64,000 nucleotides of DNA, taken from the NCBI GenBank assembly GCA_902476265.1, contig CABSCP010000025.1, positions 5,001 to 69,000 on the forward strand, read 5' to 3'. This DNA comes from an uncultured Lachnospiraceae bacterium. GTDB lineage: Bacteria; Bacillota; Clostridia; Lachnospirales; Lachnospiraceae. Below are positions 25,846 to 34,630 of the stretch, one piece after another. The notes under the pieces are model-generated. The model worked only from the letters and a program-made list of their open reading frames with translations, did not search any database and was not told the DNA's origin. Each line of letters starts with the position of its first letter. Within the stretch, counting starts at the first letter, position 1. Position numbers and translations under genes: made by a program.

Positions 25846-27126
25846 ATGCCCACAACGATTGTAATTGCGGATGATGTGACAGGGGCGAACGATATCGGAA
25901 TCATGTATGCCAAAGCGGGAATGGACGCTTTGGTATACAACTATGGAGACGGGACCCCACAGGATTATCAACCCTGTGATGTGCTGATTGTGGATACGGA
26001 TTCCCGGTTTGATTCCCGTGAGAATGCGTACCGGAAAGTGTATGATGCGCTGAAAAAAGTGCCGAAAGAAGGCGTGGTTCAGTACATTGACAAACAGTGT
26101 TCCGTATTCCGGGGAAATATCGGGGCAGAGTTTGACGCCATGCTGGATGCGCTGGAAGAAGAATTTGCGGTGGTGGTGCTGGGATTTCCCGATAACGGAA
26201 GGACCACTCTGCACGGCATCCATTATGTTCACGGCGTAAAGCTGGAGGAATCCCAGTTTCGAAACGATCCGGTACACCCTATGACAAAGTCCGGCCTGGT
26301 CGAAATCCTTGCAGGCCAGACAAAACGAAAGGTAGGGGCCGTTTTCTACGAAACCTACGAAGGCGGGCCGGATGCGGTAAAGGCAGCGGTGAAGGAAGCC
26401 AAAAAGAACTGTAATTACTGCATCATGGATGTGCGGGACAATAACGACCTCGCCCTTTTGGCAGAAGCCCTGAAGGAGGAAAAAATCATTTGCGGCAGTT
26501 CCGCGCTGTCCGAATATCTGGCGAAACTGGCGGTGCAAAAAAACGGGAAGAATCTGACCCGGGAAAAAAAGAAGGTTCCCGCAAAGATCTTCTGCATGGC
26601 GGGCAGCCTGACGCCTCAGACGGCGGCCCAGACAGCCTATATGAAAGAGGCGGGTTATCCGGTGTTTGAACTGGATACGAGAGAACTGTTTGAAAAAGAG
26701 CGGAGACAAGCAGAGTGCAGACGGATTTTGGAAGGGGTGGACAAAGCCTATGAACAGGGGGCGTTTGCCATGATCCATTCCGCAAACGATGCAGCGACGG
26801 TGGCGGAGACAAAACGTTTTGCCTCCTCAGAGGGCATTGACAACACTGCGGTTTCCACCATGGTTTCTGCGGTGCTTTCGGAAATTTCAGAAAAAGTGAT
26901 TGATAAGTTTGGAATCCGCCGGATCATCGTGTGCGGCGGCGATACCTCCGCCTCCCTGTGCGCGAAGCTTCATATCAAGGGGATGAAGGTGCTGGAGGAA
27001 ATCGAAGCGGGACTGCCCACCTGTGAGAGCGTGGACGCGCCCTATTACCGGATGGTATTAAAATCCGGCAGTTTTGGCAGTAAAGAGTTTGTGGAAAAAG
27101 CGATGGAAAAACTTCTTTTAGAATAA
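25846..27126 (+). CDS. Four-carbon acid sugar kinase family protein (DUF1537)
   Basis: The 426-residue protein belongs to the OtnK/DUF1537 kinases: N-terminal substrate domain starting TIVIADDVTGANDIG with the DDxTGA motif, and C-terminal nucleotide domain with VCGGDTSASLC. Known members phosphorylate four-carbon sugar acids such as threonate and erythronate, or related acids. ATG 25846 follows AGGAGGGG; an upstream in-frame ATG at 25822 has no ribosome site. It lies between GH38 copy B and an SIS gene. Its usual partners are a dehydrogenase, an isomerase and a class II aldolase/adducin decarboxylase; only the aldolase type (36734) is present. Confidence 0.88.
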   Translation: MPTTIVIADDVTGANDIGIMYAKAGMDALVYNYGDGTPQDYQPCDVLIVDTDSRFDSRENAYRKVYDALKKVPKEGVVQYIDKQCSVFRGNIGAEFDAMLDALEEEFAVVVLGFPDNGRTTLHGIHYVHGVKLEESQFRNDPVHPMTKSGLVEILAGQTKRKVGAVFYETYEGGPDAVKAAVKEAKKNCNYCIMDVRDNNDLALLAEALKEEKIICGSSALSEYLAKLAVQKNGKNLTREKKKVPAKIFCMAGSLTPQTAAQTAYMKEAGYPVFELDTRELFEKERRQAECRRILEGVDKAYEQGAFAMIHSANDAATVAETKRFASSEGIDNTAVSTMVSAVLSEISEKVIDKFGIRRIIVCGGDTSASLCAKLHIKGMKVLEEIEAGLPTCESVDAPYYRMVLKSGSFGSKEFVEKAMEKLLLE

Positions 27127-27166
27127 CCGGCGGCCTTTTTTACAGCCCCGGACACGGAGGAATGGT

Positions 27167-27805
27167 ATGTCGGCAGCAAAAGAACTGGAGAAATTGACGG
27201 AAAGATATCCTGTGCTGGAAGAATGCAGAGAGGATATCCAAAAAGCGTTTGAAATATTCAAAAAAACCTATGAGGACGGCGGACAGCTCCTGGTATGCGG
27301 AAACGGAGGAAGCGGTGCGGATTGTGAGCATATTGTAGGGGAACTGATGAAGGAATTCGGCATCCGAAGGCCTCTTTCCAAAGAGGAAGAGGAAAAACTG
27401 ATGGCGGCTTCCCCGGAAAACGGAGCGCTCCTGGCGCAGCACCTGCAGGGAAGCCTGCCGGCGATTCCCCTGACCGGCAACATTGCGCTTTCCACGGCGT
27501 TTGCCAACGATGCGGTGCCGGAGCTGGTATTTGCCCAGCAGGTTTACGGCTACGGAACACCGGAGAGCACCCTTCTTGGTATCAGCACCTCCGGCAATTC
27601 CAAAAACGTAATCTATGCCATGAATACGGCAAAGGCAAAGAAAATGGCGACGGTGGGGATGACCGGAAGAAGCGGCGGAAAAATGAAAGAATTATGTGAT
27701 GTCTGCATTTGCGTGCCGTCGGACTCCACACCGGACATTCAGGAACTGCACCTGCCGGTGTATCACTGTCTGTGCAGAATGATTGAGGAGGAATTTTTCG
27801 GATGA
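27167..27805 (+). CDS. SIS-domain phosphosugar isomerase, GmhA-like
   Basis: The 212-residue protein has one SIS domain with GNGGSGADCEH near residues 45-55 and GISTSGNSKNV in the second half, as in sedoheptulose-7-phosphate isomerase GmhA and the DnaA-binding DiaA. ACGGAGGAA precedes ATG 27167. Its stop overlaps the ROK kinase start by 4 bases, so they are coupled. A sugar-phosphate isomerase or binding role in the locus is likely; heptose synthesis is not supported because no other heptose genes are nearby. Confidence 0.82.
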   Translation: MSAAKELEKLTERYPVLEECREDIQKAFEIFKKTYEDGGQLLVCGNGGSGADCEHIVGELMKEFGIRRPLSKEEEEKLMAASPENGALLAQHLQGSLPAIPLTGNIALSTAFANDAVPELVFAQQVYGYGTPESTLLGISTSGNSKNVIYAMNTAKAKKMATVGMTGRSGGKMKELCDVCICVPSDSTPDIQELHLPVYHCLCRMIEEEFFG

Positions 27806-28767
27806 AATATCTGGCGGGAATTGACATCGGCGGCACCAAATGTGCCGTGACGATCGGAAAAGTACAGGGAGAGGACATTGCGGTCCTCTATAAAGAAAAG
27901 TTTCCCACCTCCAAAAAACCTGCGGAAGCGGTGGAAAAGCTGGTGGATACGTTAAAGGAAATGGCAGCGGCCCATCCGGAAATCACGCTGTCGGCCATCG
28001 GCATCAGCTGCGGCGGTCCTCTGGATTCGGAAAAAGGACTGATTCTGAGTCCGCCCAATCTGCCCGACTGGGACGGGATTGATGTGGTGACTCCTTTTAC
28101 GGAAAGCTTTGGCGTGCCCTGTGGTGTGCAGAACGACGCCAATGCCTGTGCGCTGGCGGAGTGGCTCTGGGGCGCGGGAAAAGGGACGAAGAACATGATT
28201 TTCCTCACATTCGGGACCGGGCTGGGCGCAGGCATCATTCTGGACGGAAAGCTTTACAGCGGCACCAATGACATGGCCGGAGAGGTAGGGCATGTGCGGC
28301 TGGCAAAAACCGGTCCGGAAGGATACGGCAAAAAGGGATCCTTTGAGGGCTTTTGCAGCGGCGGCGGAATTGCCAGATACGGCATATCCAAAATTCAGGA
28401 ATGGGTTGCCCAGGGAAAGCGGACCGCCATTTTGGACCGGGGACAGACAATGGAAGAGGTGACAACGCAGGATATCGGCCTTTGTGCACAGGCGGGGGAT
28501 GAGCTGGCCCTTTCCATCCTGCAGGACACCGGCAGAATGCTGGGCAGAGGGATTGCCATGCTGATGGATATTTTAAATCCCCAGCGCATTGTCATCGGCA
28601 GCGTATTTTTGCGCCAGGAAGAGATACTGCGCCCCCCCATGGAGGAGGTTATCGCCAAAGAGGCATTGCCCCATACGCGGCGGGTCTGCCAGGTGGTGCC
28701 CGCAGGCCTGGGAGAACAGCTGGGCGACTATGCGGCGCTGTCCGTAGCAGGAAACTTAGTGCAGTGA
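27802..28767 (+). CDS. ROK-family sugar kinase
   Basis: The 321-residue protein phosphorylates a hexose. It opens with the ATP-binding loop GIDIGGTKC and has the ROK signature region GTGLGAGIILDG through GEVGHVRL. The cysteine cluster that binds structural zinc in many ROK proteins is absent (the segment reads GFCSGGG). There is no N-terminal helix-turn-helix, so it is a kinase and not a NagC-type regulator. Mannose, glucose or galactose released by the neighbouring hydrolases are the natural candidates. GAGGAGG precedes ATG 27802. Confidence 0.88.
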   Translation: MKYLAGIDIGGTKCAVTIGKVQGEDIAVLYKEKFPTSKKPAEAVEKLVDTLKEMAAAHPEITLSAIGISCGGPLDSEKGLILSPPNLPDWDGIDVVTPFTESFGVPCGVQNDANACALAEWLWGAGKGTKNMIFLTFGTGLGAGIILDGKLYSGTNDMAGEVGHVRLAKTGPEGYGKKGSFEGFCSGGGIARYGISKIQEWVAQGKRTAILDRGQTMEEVTTQDIGLCAQAGDELALSILQDTGRMLGRGIAMLMDILNPQRIVIGSVFLRQEEILRPPMEEVIAKEALPHTRRVCQVVPAGLGEQLGDYAALSVAGNLVQ

Positions 28768-28797
28768 GCCAATGAGCGATGGAGAGGATAACAGAGT

Positions 28798-31700
28798 ATG
28801 AAGGTAAAAGATCCGCATTTTGTGCTGGAAAAAATTGAAAAATATATTGCCGAGGATATCCGCCCTTCCAGGATTCTGGAATCGATGGATATCGAGAACT
28901 GGAAGTATTTTGAAACTTCCATGGACGAAAAAACAGACGACGCTTTTGCACCCGGTTACGATGACAGCGGCTGGGCAGATTTTAAGCTGTGGGACACCTG
29001 GGGCGGCTATGATAAGGTGGCCTGGTTTCGCACCACGATTTCGGTGCCGGAAAGCTTCTCCGGAGGACAGCTGGCGTTAAAAATGCTGGTGGGCCCCAGG
29101 GACGGCGGTGATTCCACAGCGGAAACGCTGCTTTATATCGACGGGAAACCGGTGCAGGGGATGGACATCTGGCATGAAGAAGCGCTGCTGGAAGAAAAAC
29201 TGTGCAGGCAGAAACAAATGCAGATTGCCCTGAAGGCCTGGAGCGGCGTGCTGGCGCCGCCGAAATTCCGCACCTTTAAGCTGGCGCAGCTGGTAAAGCT
29301 GGACATGAAGGTGGACCGGTTTTGCTTTATGGCAGATACGGTGCGCCGCTGCGCCCTTTTGCTGGACGAAAATGATCTGAGAAGAATCCGTCTTACCAGA
29401 CTGTTAAACAATACCTTTCAAAAGGTGGATTTCTTAAACTATAAAAAAGAGCCCTATTATCAGTCCGTTCATGAGGCGCTGGATTTTCTTGCAGGGGAAC
29501 TGGAAGAACTGGCAAAAACAGAAGAAATCAAACCTTCTGTTTACGGCGTGGGCCATTCCCACATCGATATGGCCTGGTTGTGGCGGTTGTGCGCCACACG
29601 GGAAAAGGCATCCCGCACGTTTTCCACCGTGTTAAACCTGATGAAACAGTATCCGGAATACCGGTTCATGCATTCCTCTCCCCAGCTTTATCAATTCTTA
29701 AAGGAAGATTATCCCGAAATTTATGAACAGGTAAAGCAGCGTATCGCACAAGGCCGGTGGGAAATCACCGGAGGCATGTGGGTGGAGCCGGATACCAACG
29801 TGCCCTCCGGGGAATCGCTGGTACGCCAGTTTGTATATGGAAAGAAATTTATCCGGGAAGAGTTCGGAAAGGAAACGACGCTGGTATGGCTGCCGGATGT
29901 GTTCGGCTACAGCGCGGCCTTTCCCCAGATCATGAAAAAGAGTGGCATGAAGTATTTCATGACCACGAAAATTTCCTGGAACCAGTACAACCACTTCCCC
30001 TATGACACGTTCCTATGGAAAGGGATCGACGGCAGTGAAATATTCACCCACTTCATCACCACTCCGGAGGACGGTTCCTGGTTTTACACTTATAACGGCC
30101 ATATGGACCCGGAGGAAGTGACGGGTGTCTGGAAAAATTATAAGGATAAAGATAAAAACGAGGATCTGCTCATCGCCTTTGGCTGGGGAGACGGGGGCGG
30201 CGGCCCCACCCGGGAGATGCTGGAACAGAGCCGTGTGATGAAGAACATTCCCGGTATTCCGAAAGTTGCCAATATCGGTGCGGAAGAATATTTTGAAAAG
30301 ATCTATGAAAAGACGGATCACGACAGTCTGGGCAAATGGGACGGAGAGCTTTATTTTGAACTGCACCGGGGAACCTATACCTCCCAGGCGGCCAATAAGC
30401 GGTATAACAGAAAGACGGAAATTTTGCTGCATAACATAGAGTTCCTTTCTGTTCTGGCTTCCCTGGACAAAAACTGCGCCTATCCGAAGGAGACGCTGGA
30501 TAAAATCTGGCAGAGGGTGCTGTTAAACCAGTTCCATGATATCCTGCCCGGTTCTTCCATCCGGCAGGTTTATGAGGATACCACCGCAGATTATGAAGCC
30601 ATTGCCAAAAAAGGCGGAGAGCTTCTGGAGAACGCAGCGGCAGCCCTGGCGGCGGACATTGCGGTGAACCGGGACTCCGTTGTGCTGTATAATACGACAG
30701 GTTATCTGCGGGAGGATTATGTATACATCCCCTATGGAGAAAAGGTCACAAAGGGCGCAGCTTTTGCGGATGAATCGGGACTTTTGGAATGCAGTGCCGC
30801 TGAAGGCGGGATTCTTGTATATGTGAAAAACATTCCCGCTTACGGCTATAAGACGCTGCAGATTACAAAAGCAAAAGAAAATCCGGCATCTGCCATAACG
30901 GTTGCAGGCAATTGCATCACCACGCCCTATTATTCCATGAAGTTAAATGAAAACGGTGAAATTTCCTCCCTTTACGACCGGGAGAATGACCGCGTTGTCG
31001 ACTGTAGCCGGCCCATGAATGTGCTGGCGGCATTTGAAGACAAACCCCAGCGGTTCGATGCCTGGGATATCGATGTTTATTATAAGGAAAAGCCCTATGC
31101 GCCCTTTGTGCTGACAGGCAGGGAAGTGATCGAGGAAAGCGGACGGACCATCATCCGCCAGCATTATACATTCAATCGTTCGAGCCTGTCTCAGGATATG
31201 ATTCTATATGCGAAGAGCAGACGGATTGATTTTGTGACCACGGTTGACTGGAAGGAAAAGCAGGTATTCCTGAAAGCTTATTTCCCTGTGGATGTACACG
31301 CCCGGGAAGCTTCCTATGAAATCCAGTTTGGCAGCATCAAACGGCCCACCCACACCAACACGGAATGGGATTTTGCACGCTTTGAGGTACCGGGCCATAA
31401 GTGGGCGGATCTGTCCGAGAACGGCTACGGAGTTGCGATCCTCAATGACTGTAAATACGGCTATGACATCCATGAAAATGTGCTGGGCTTATCCCTCATC
31501 AAGTCCGCAGTGCGTCCCGATGAGACGGCGGACAGAAAAGTCCACCATTTCACCTATTCTCTGTATCCCCATAGAGGAAGCGCAGAGAGTGCGGATGTGA
31601 CAAAGGCGGCGCTTTCCTTAAATATGCCTGTGCTGACAAGAGAAATCGCTGCGACGGAAACGGCGGAAGGCTTTGCGGCAGACGGATTTGTGTCCACGGA

Positions 31701-31944
31701 CTGCAGCCATGTCCTGCTGGATACCGTCAAGATGTCGGAGGATCAGAAGGCGGTGACAATGCGCCTGTACGAATATAAAAATGAAAAGGACAGCGATGTC
31801 TGCCTGAAGTTTGGCAGACCGGTGAAACGGGTGACGGAAACCGACCTTTGTGAAGAACAGGAAACAGAAACAGCATTATCTGACAACAAAATTCATTTCG
31901 GAATCGGCTGTTATGAAATCAAGACCTTTAAAATCTATTTTTAA
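28798..31944 (+). CDS. GH38 alpha-mannosidase (long type, copy C)
   Basis: The 1048-residue enzyme belongs to the long Ams1-like GH38 subgroup. About 235 residues of a beta-rich N-terminal domain precede the catalytic domain. Zinc ligands H255 and D257 are in HSHIDMAW, the nucleophile is D367 in LPDVFGYS, and the later loop reads GWGDGGGGPT, as usual in this subgroup. The helix-bundle motif is LLNQFHDILPGSS. The C-terminal beta domains end in YEIKTFKIYF. No signal peptide. It is more distant from copies A, B and D than they are from each other and so has a separate origin and probably a different linkage preference. Confidence 0.93.
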   Translation: MKVKDPHFVLEKIEKYIAEDIRPSRILESMDIENWKYFETSMDEKTDDAFAPGYDDSGWADFKLWDTWGGYDKVAWFRTTISVPESFSGGQLALKMLVGPRDGGDSTAETLLYIDGKPVQGMDIWHEEALLEEKLCRQKQMQIALKAWSGVLAPPKFRTFKLAQLVKLDMKVDRFCFMADTVRRCALLLDENDLRRIRLTRLLNNTFQKVDFLNYKKEPYYQSVHEALDFLAGELEELAKTEEIKPSVYGVGHSHIDMAWLWRLCATREKASRTFSTVLNLMKQYPEYRFMHSSPQLYQFLKEDYPEIYEQVKQRIAQGRWEITGGMWVEPDTNVPSGESLVRQFVYGKKFIREEFGKETTLVWLPDVFGYSAAFPQIMKKSGMKYFMTTKISWNQYNHFPYDTFLWKGIDGSEIFTHFITTPEDGSWFYTYNGHMDPEEVTGVWKNYKDKDKNEDLLIAFGWGDGGGGPTREMLEQSRVMKNIPGIPKVANIGAEEYFEKIYEKTDHDSLGKWDGELYFELHRGTYTSQAANKRYNRKTEILLHNIEFLSVLASLDKNCAYPKETLDKIWQRVLLNQFHDILPGSSIRQVYEDTTADYEAIAKKGGELLENAAAALAADIAVNRDSVVLYNTTGYLREDYVYIPYGEKVTKGAAFADESGLLECSAAEGGILVYVKNIPAYGYKTLQITKAKENPASAITVAGNCITTPYYSMKLNENGEISSLYDRENDRVVDCSRPMNVLAAFEDKPQRFDAWDIDVYYKEKPYAPFVLTGREVIEESGRTIIRQHYTFNRSSLSQDMILYAKSRRIDFVTTVDWKEKQVFLKAYFPVDVHAREASYEIQFGSIKRPTHTNTEWDFARFEVPGHKWADLSENGYGVAILNDCKYGYDIHENVLGLSLIKSAVRPDETADRKVHHFTYSLYPHRGSAESADVTKAALSLNMPVLTREIAATETAEGFAADGFVSTDCSHVLLDTVKMSEDQKAVTMRLYEYKNEKDSDVCLKFGRPVKRVTETDLCEEQETETALSDNKIHFGIGCYEIKTFKIYF

Positions 31945-31954
31945 CAGATAGCTG

Positions 31955-31988
31955 ATGTGGGCCGAAGTCTGTGCGCTTTGGCCCATAT
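31955..31988 (+). other. Intercistronic hairpin between GH38 copy C and GH2
   Basis: TGGGCCGAAG pairs with CTTTGGCCCA (one G-U). No T-run follows, so it is not a terminator; it may be an mRNA processing or stabilising element. Confidence 0.45.
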
Positions 31989-32011
31989 TACTTTCAGGCA
32001 GGAGGATTACC

Positions 32012-34603
32012 ATGGAATTGTCATTGTCCGGACAGAAATGGGAAGTGAAAGGATATTGGCCGTATGTGCCGGTCAAAGAAAAGAGTATGGAAACAGGGCA
32101 GACCCTGCACGGGGTGACGGACTGGATGACAGCGAAGGTGCCCGGCAGCGTCCATTATGATCTCTGGAAGGCAGGGCTGATCGAAGATCCCTGGTTCGGA
32201 AAAAACAGTCTCCACTGCGAGTGGGTGGAAAACCGCTGGTGGATGTACCGCACCACATTCCCGGCCGTCATGGGAGGCTGTGACCTGCGCAGGGAAAAAG
32301 TGTGCCTGGTTTTTCGGGGGCTGGATGATGAAGCGGAAATTTTTTTCAACGACGAAAGCTGCGGAACCCATCAGGGAATGTATGATCCTTTTTGTGTGGA
32401 GCTCACCGGAAAGATCAAAGAAGAAAACAAACTGGTTGTTCTTTTAAAAGGCGCGCCCAGGGAAATGGGGCAGATCGGGTATACTTCCCGGACTTCCACC
32501 CAGAAAAGCCGTTTTAATTACAAATGGGATTTTTCCACCCGCCTGGTCAATATCGGTATCTGGCAGGATGTGGTGTTAAAAACCCGCTCTTTTGCAGCCC
32601 TGCAGGATCTGTATGTGGATACGGATTATGAGGACGGCAGAGGGATCCTTCGGGTGAAGGCAGAAATCACAGATGAGAGAGAGAATCCAAAAAGACCGCT
32701 TCTGGCGCGTCTGACCGTCTGGGAGCCGAATGACAGCCGAGGGGATGATAACGGCCCCTGCCTGACCAAAACAGCAGTTCTCACAGGCAGGTTTCTGGAA
32801 GAAACGCTGGAGATTTTAGCCCCCTCCCTGTGGTATCCAAACGGCGCGGGGGCTCAGCCGCTGTACCGGGTGGAAGTAAAACTGTGGGAGGAATCGGAGG
32901 GGAACAGCGTGATTTTGGACCGCTGTACAATCCGTACCGGAATCCGTTCTTTTTCCATGGAACAAAATGAGAAGGCCCATGATAACGCGCTGCCCTATAC
33001 CTTTGTGATCAACCAAAGGAAAACGTATATCAAAGGGGTCAATCTGACGCCCCTGGATCATATCTACGGCAATGTGACGAGAGAGCAGTACGCCCATCTG
33101 GTTGCCGCCATGAAAAACGCCGGCGTGAATCTGGTCCGGGTCTGGGGCGGCGGCCTGATTGAACGGGAAGATTTTTATGAACTCTGTGATGAAAACGGGA
33201 TTCTGATCTGGCAGGAATTTATCCAGTCCAGTTCCGGCATTGATAATAAACCCTGTGAGGATGCCGGTTTTTTAAAACTGCTCAAAACTGCGGCAGAAGC
33301 GGCGGTAAAAGAGAAGAGAAATCACGTTTCTCTGGTGGTTTACAGCGGCGGGAATGAACTGATGGAAGGGCCCGACCGCCCTTGCGGAATGGAAAATAAA
33401 AACATCGCCATGCTGCGGGAGATTGTAGAAAAATATGACGGCCACAGGGCGTTTCTTCCCACCTCCGCCTCCGGGCCCAGGGAATTTGTGACCCGGGAAA
33501 AAGGAGTCAGCCATGATGTGCACGGCAACTGGCGGTATGAAGGAAACCCGGATCATTACGTGCTTTACGGAGAGTCGGATAACCTGTTTCACAGCGAATT
33601 CGGCATGGATGGCGTCAGCAGTGTGAAGAGTCTGAAAAAATTTCTGCCGGAAAGTTCTCTGCGCCCCACTCCCATGTCCGGGGATGCCAACTGGCAGCAC
33701 CACGGCGAATGGTGGGGAACTTATTTCAGAGACTGCGAGTTGTTCGGTCCCATGGAAAAGAAACCGGAAAACCTGGAACGGTTTACAAGATGCAGTCAGT
33801 ATGTGCAGGGAGAAGGGCTCCGGTTTATTCTGGAAGCGGACAGAAGAAGAGCATACCAGAACAGCGGCGTTATTATCTGGCAGTTAAATGAGCCCTGGCC
33901 CAACGCTTCCTGTACGAACCTGGTGGATTATTACGGGGAAACGAAAACCGCTTATTATCAGATGAAGAGAGCCTATGAGCCCCGCCATATTTCACTGGAT
34001 TATCGGAATCTGCGTATAAAAGCCGGGGAAACCGCCGCTTTTCCTGTATATGTGTCCAACAGTCTGGAAGCCTTTGAGGCGATTGCCGCCGTTTGCGTGA
34101 GAAACAGCGCAGGGCAGATTCTATATGAAGAAAGGTTGCCGGTGGATGCAGCCGAAAATCGAAGCACCAGAGCCGGAGAAGTGCGCTTTTTGGTGCCGGA
34201 GGAAGAGTTGATTTTTGTGACTGCCCTTTTGGAAGCGGATCATACGCTGCTGTCGGAAAACACCTATGTTTTCGGCACGGGGGAAAAGGAACTGTTCGCG
34301 CCTCTGTTCCGACAGGAAACACAGATAGAAATCCGGTCTGTGAACCTTACAGAACTGCCGGAAAACAGGCTGCGGGCAGTGGTCACCGTCAAAAACACCG
34401 GGAAGAGGGCGGCGCTGGATGCAGGCTGTGAACTTCAGGGAAACCAATATTACCTGCTGGGAGAGGACAATGACAGAATCCTGTTCCCACAGGAAGAAAG
34501 AACGTATGTATTTTGGCTGATTCCGAAACGCGCAGGCACTTTTCTGGAAAACGAGAACCATGACGGGACAAAAGAACCGGAATTTTTAGCGCACTGGCTG
34601 TAG
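32012..34603 (+). CDS. GH2 beta-mannosidase-like enzyme (copy 1)
   Basis: The 863-residue protein has the GH2 order: sugar-binding beta domain, Ig-like domain, TIM barrel, then C-terminal beta domains. The acid/base is E449 in GGNELMEGP and the nucleophile E529 in HSEFGMDG; VRVWGGGLIEREDFYELCDE and WQEFIQSS are typical of the beta-mannosidase branch. ATG 32012 follows AGGCAGGAGG; an upstream in-frame ATG at 31955 lies in a hairpin and is unlikely. No signal peptide. It would remove beta-linked mannose, for example from the N-glycan core or mannan fragments. Exo-glucosaminidase activity, also known in GH2, is the main alternative. Confidence 0.88.
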   Translation: MELSLSGQKWEVKGYWPYVPVKEKSMETGQTLHGVTDWMTAKVPGSVHYDLWKAGLIEDPWFGKNSLHCEWVENRWWMYRTTFPAVMGGCDLRREKVCLVFRGLDDEAEIFFNDESCGTHQGMYDPFCVELTGKIKEENKLVVLLKGAPREMGQIGYTSRTSTQKSRFNYKWDFSTRLVNIGIWQDVVLKTRSFAALQDLYVDTDYEDGRGILRVKAEITDERENPKRPLLARLTVWEPNDSRGDDNGPCLTKTAVLTGRFLEETLEILAPSLWYPNGAGAQPLYRVEVKLWEESEGNSVILDRCTIRTGIRSFSMEQNEKAHDNALPYTFVINQRKTYIKGVNLTPLDHIYGNVTREQYAHLVAAMKNAGVNLVRVWGGGLIEREDFYELCDENGILIWQEFIQSSSGIDNKPCEDAGFLKLLKTAAEAAVKEKRNHVSLVVYSGGNELMEGPDRPCGMENKNIAMLREIVEKYDGHRAFLPTSASGPREFVTREKGVSHDVHGNWRYEGNPDHYVLYGESDNLFHSEFGMDGVSSVKSLKKFLPESSLRPTPMSGDANWQHHGEWWGTYFRDCELFGPMEKKPENLERFTRCSQYVQGEGLRFILEADRRRAYQNSGVIIWQLNEPWPNASCTNLVDYYGETKTAYYQMKRAYEPRHISLDYRNLRIKAGETAAFPVYVSNSLEAFEAIAAVCVRNSAGQILYEERLPVDAAENRSTRAGEVRFLVPEEELIFVTALLEADHTLLSENTYVFGTGEKELFAPLFRQETQIEIRSVNLTELPENRLRAVVTVKNTGKRAALDAGCELQGNQYYLLGEDNDRILFPQEERTYVFWLIPKRAGTFLENENHDGTKEPEFLAHWL

Positions 34604-34630
34604 CAGTCTGTCAAACAGGGAGGAAACAGG

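Noticed and set aside
25819..26778. 319-residue minus-strand frame opposite the DUF1537 gene
   Set aside because: No family pattern, and it is fully antisense to a well supported kinase.
27167..28767. Heptose synthesis role for the SIS and ROK genes
   Set aside because: No other heptose or LPS genes, and the context is glycan breakdown.
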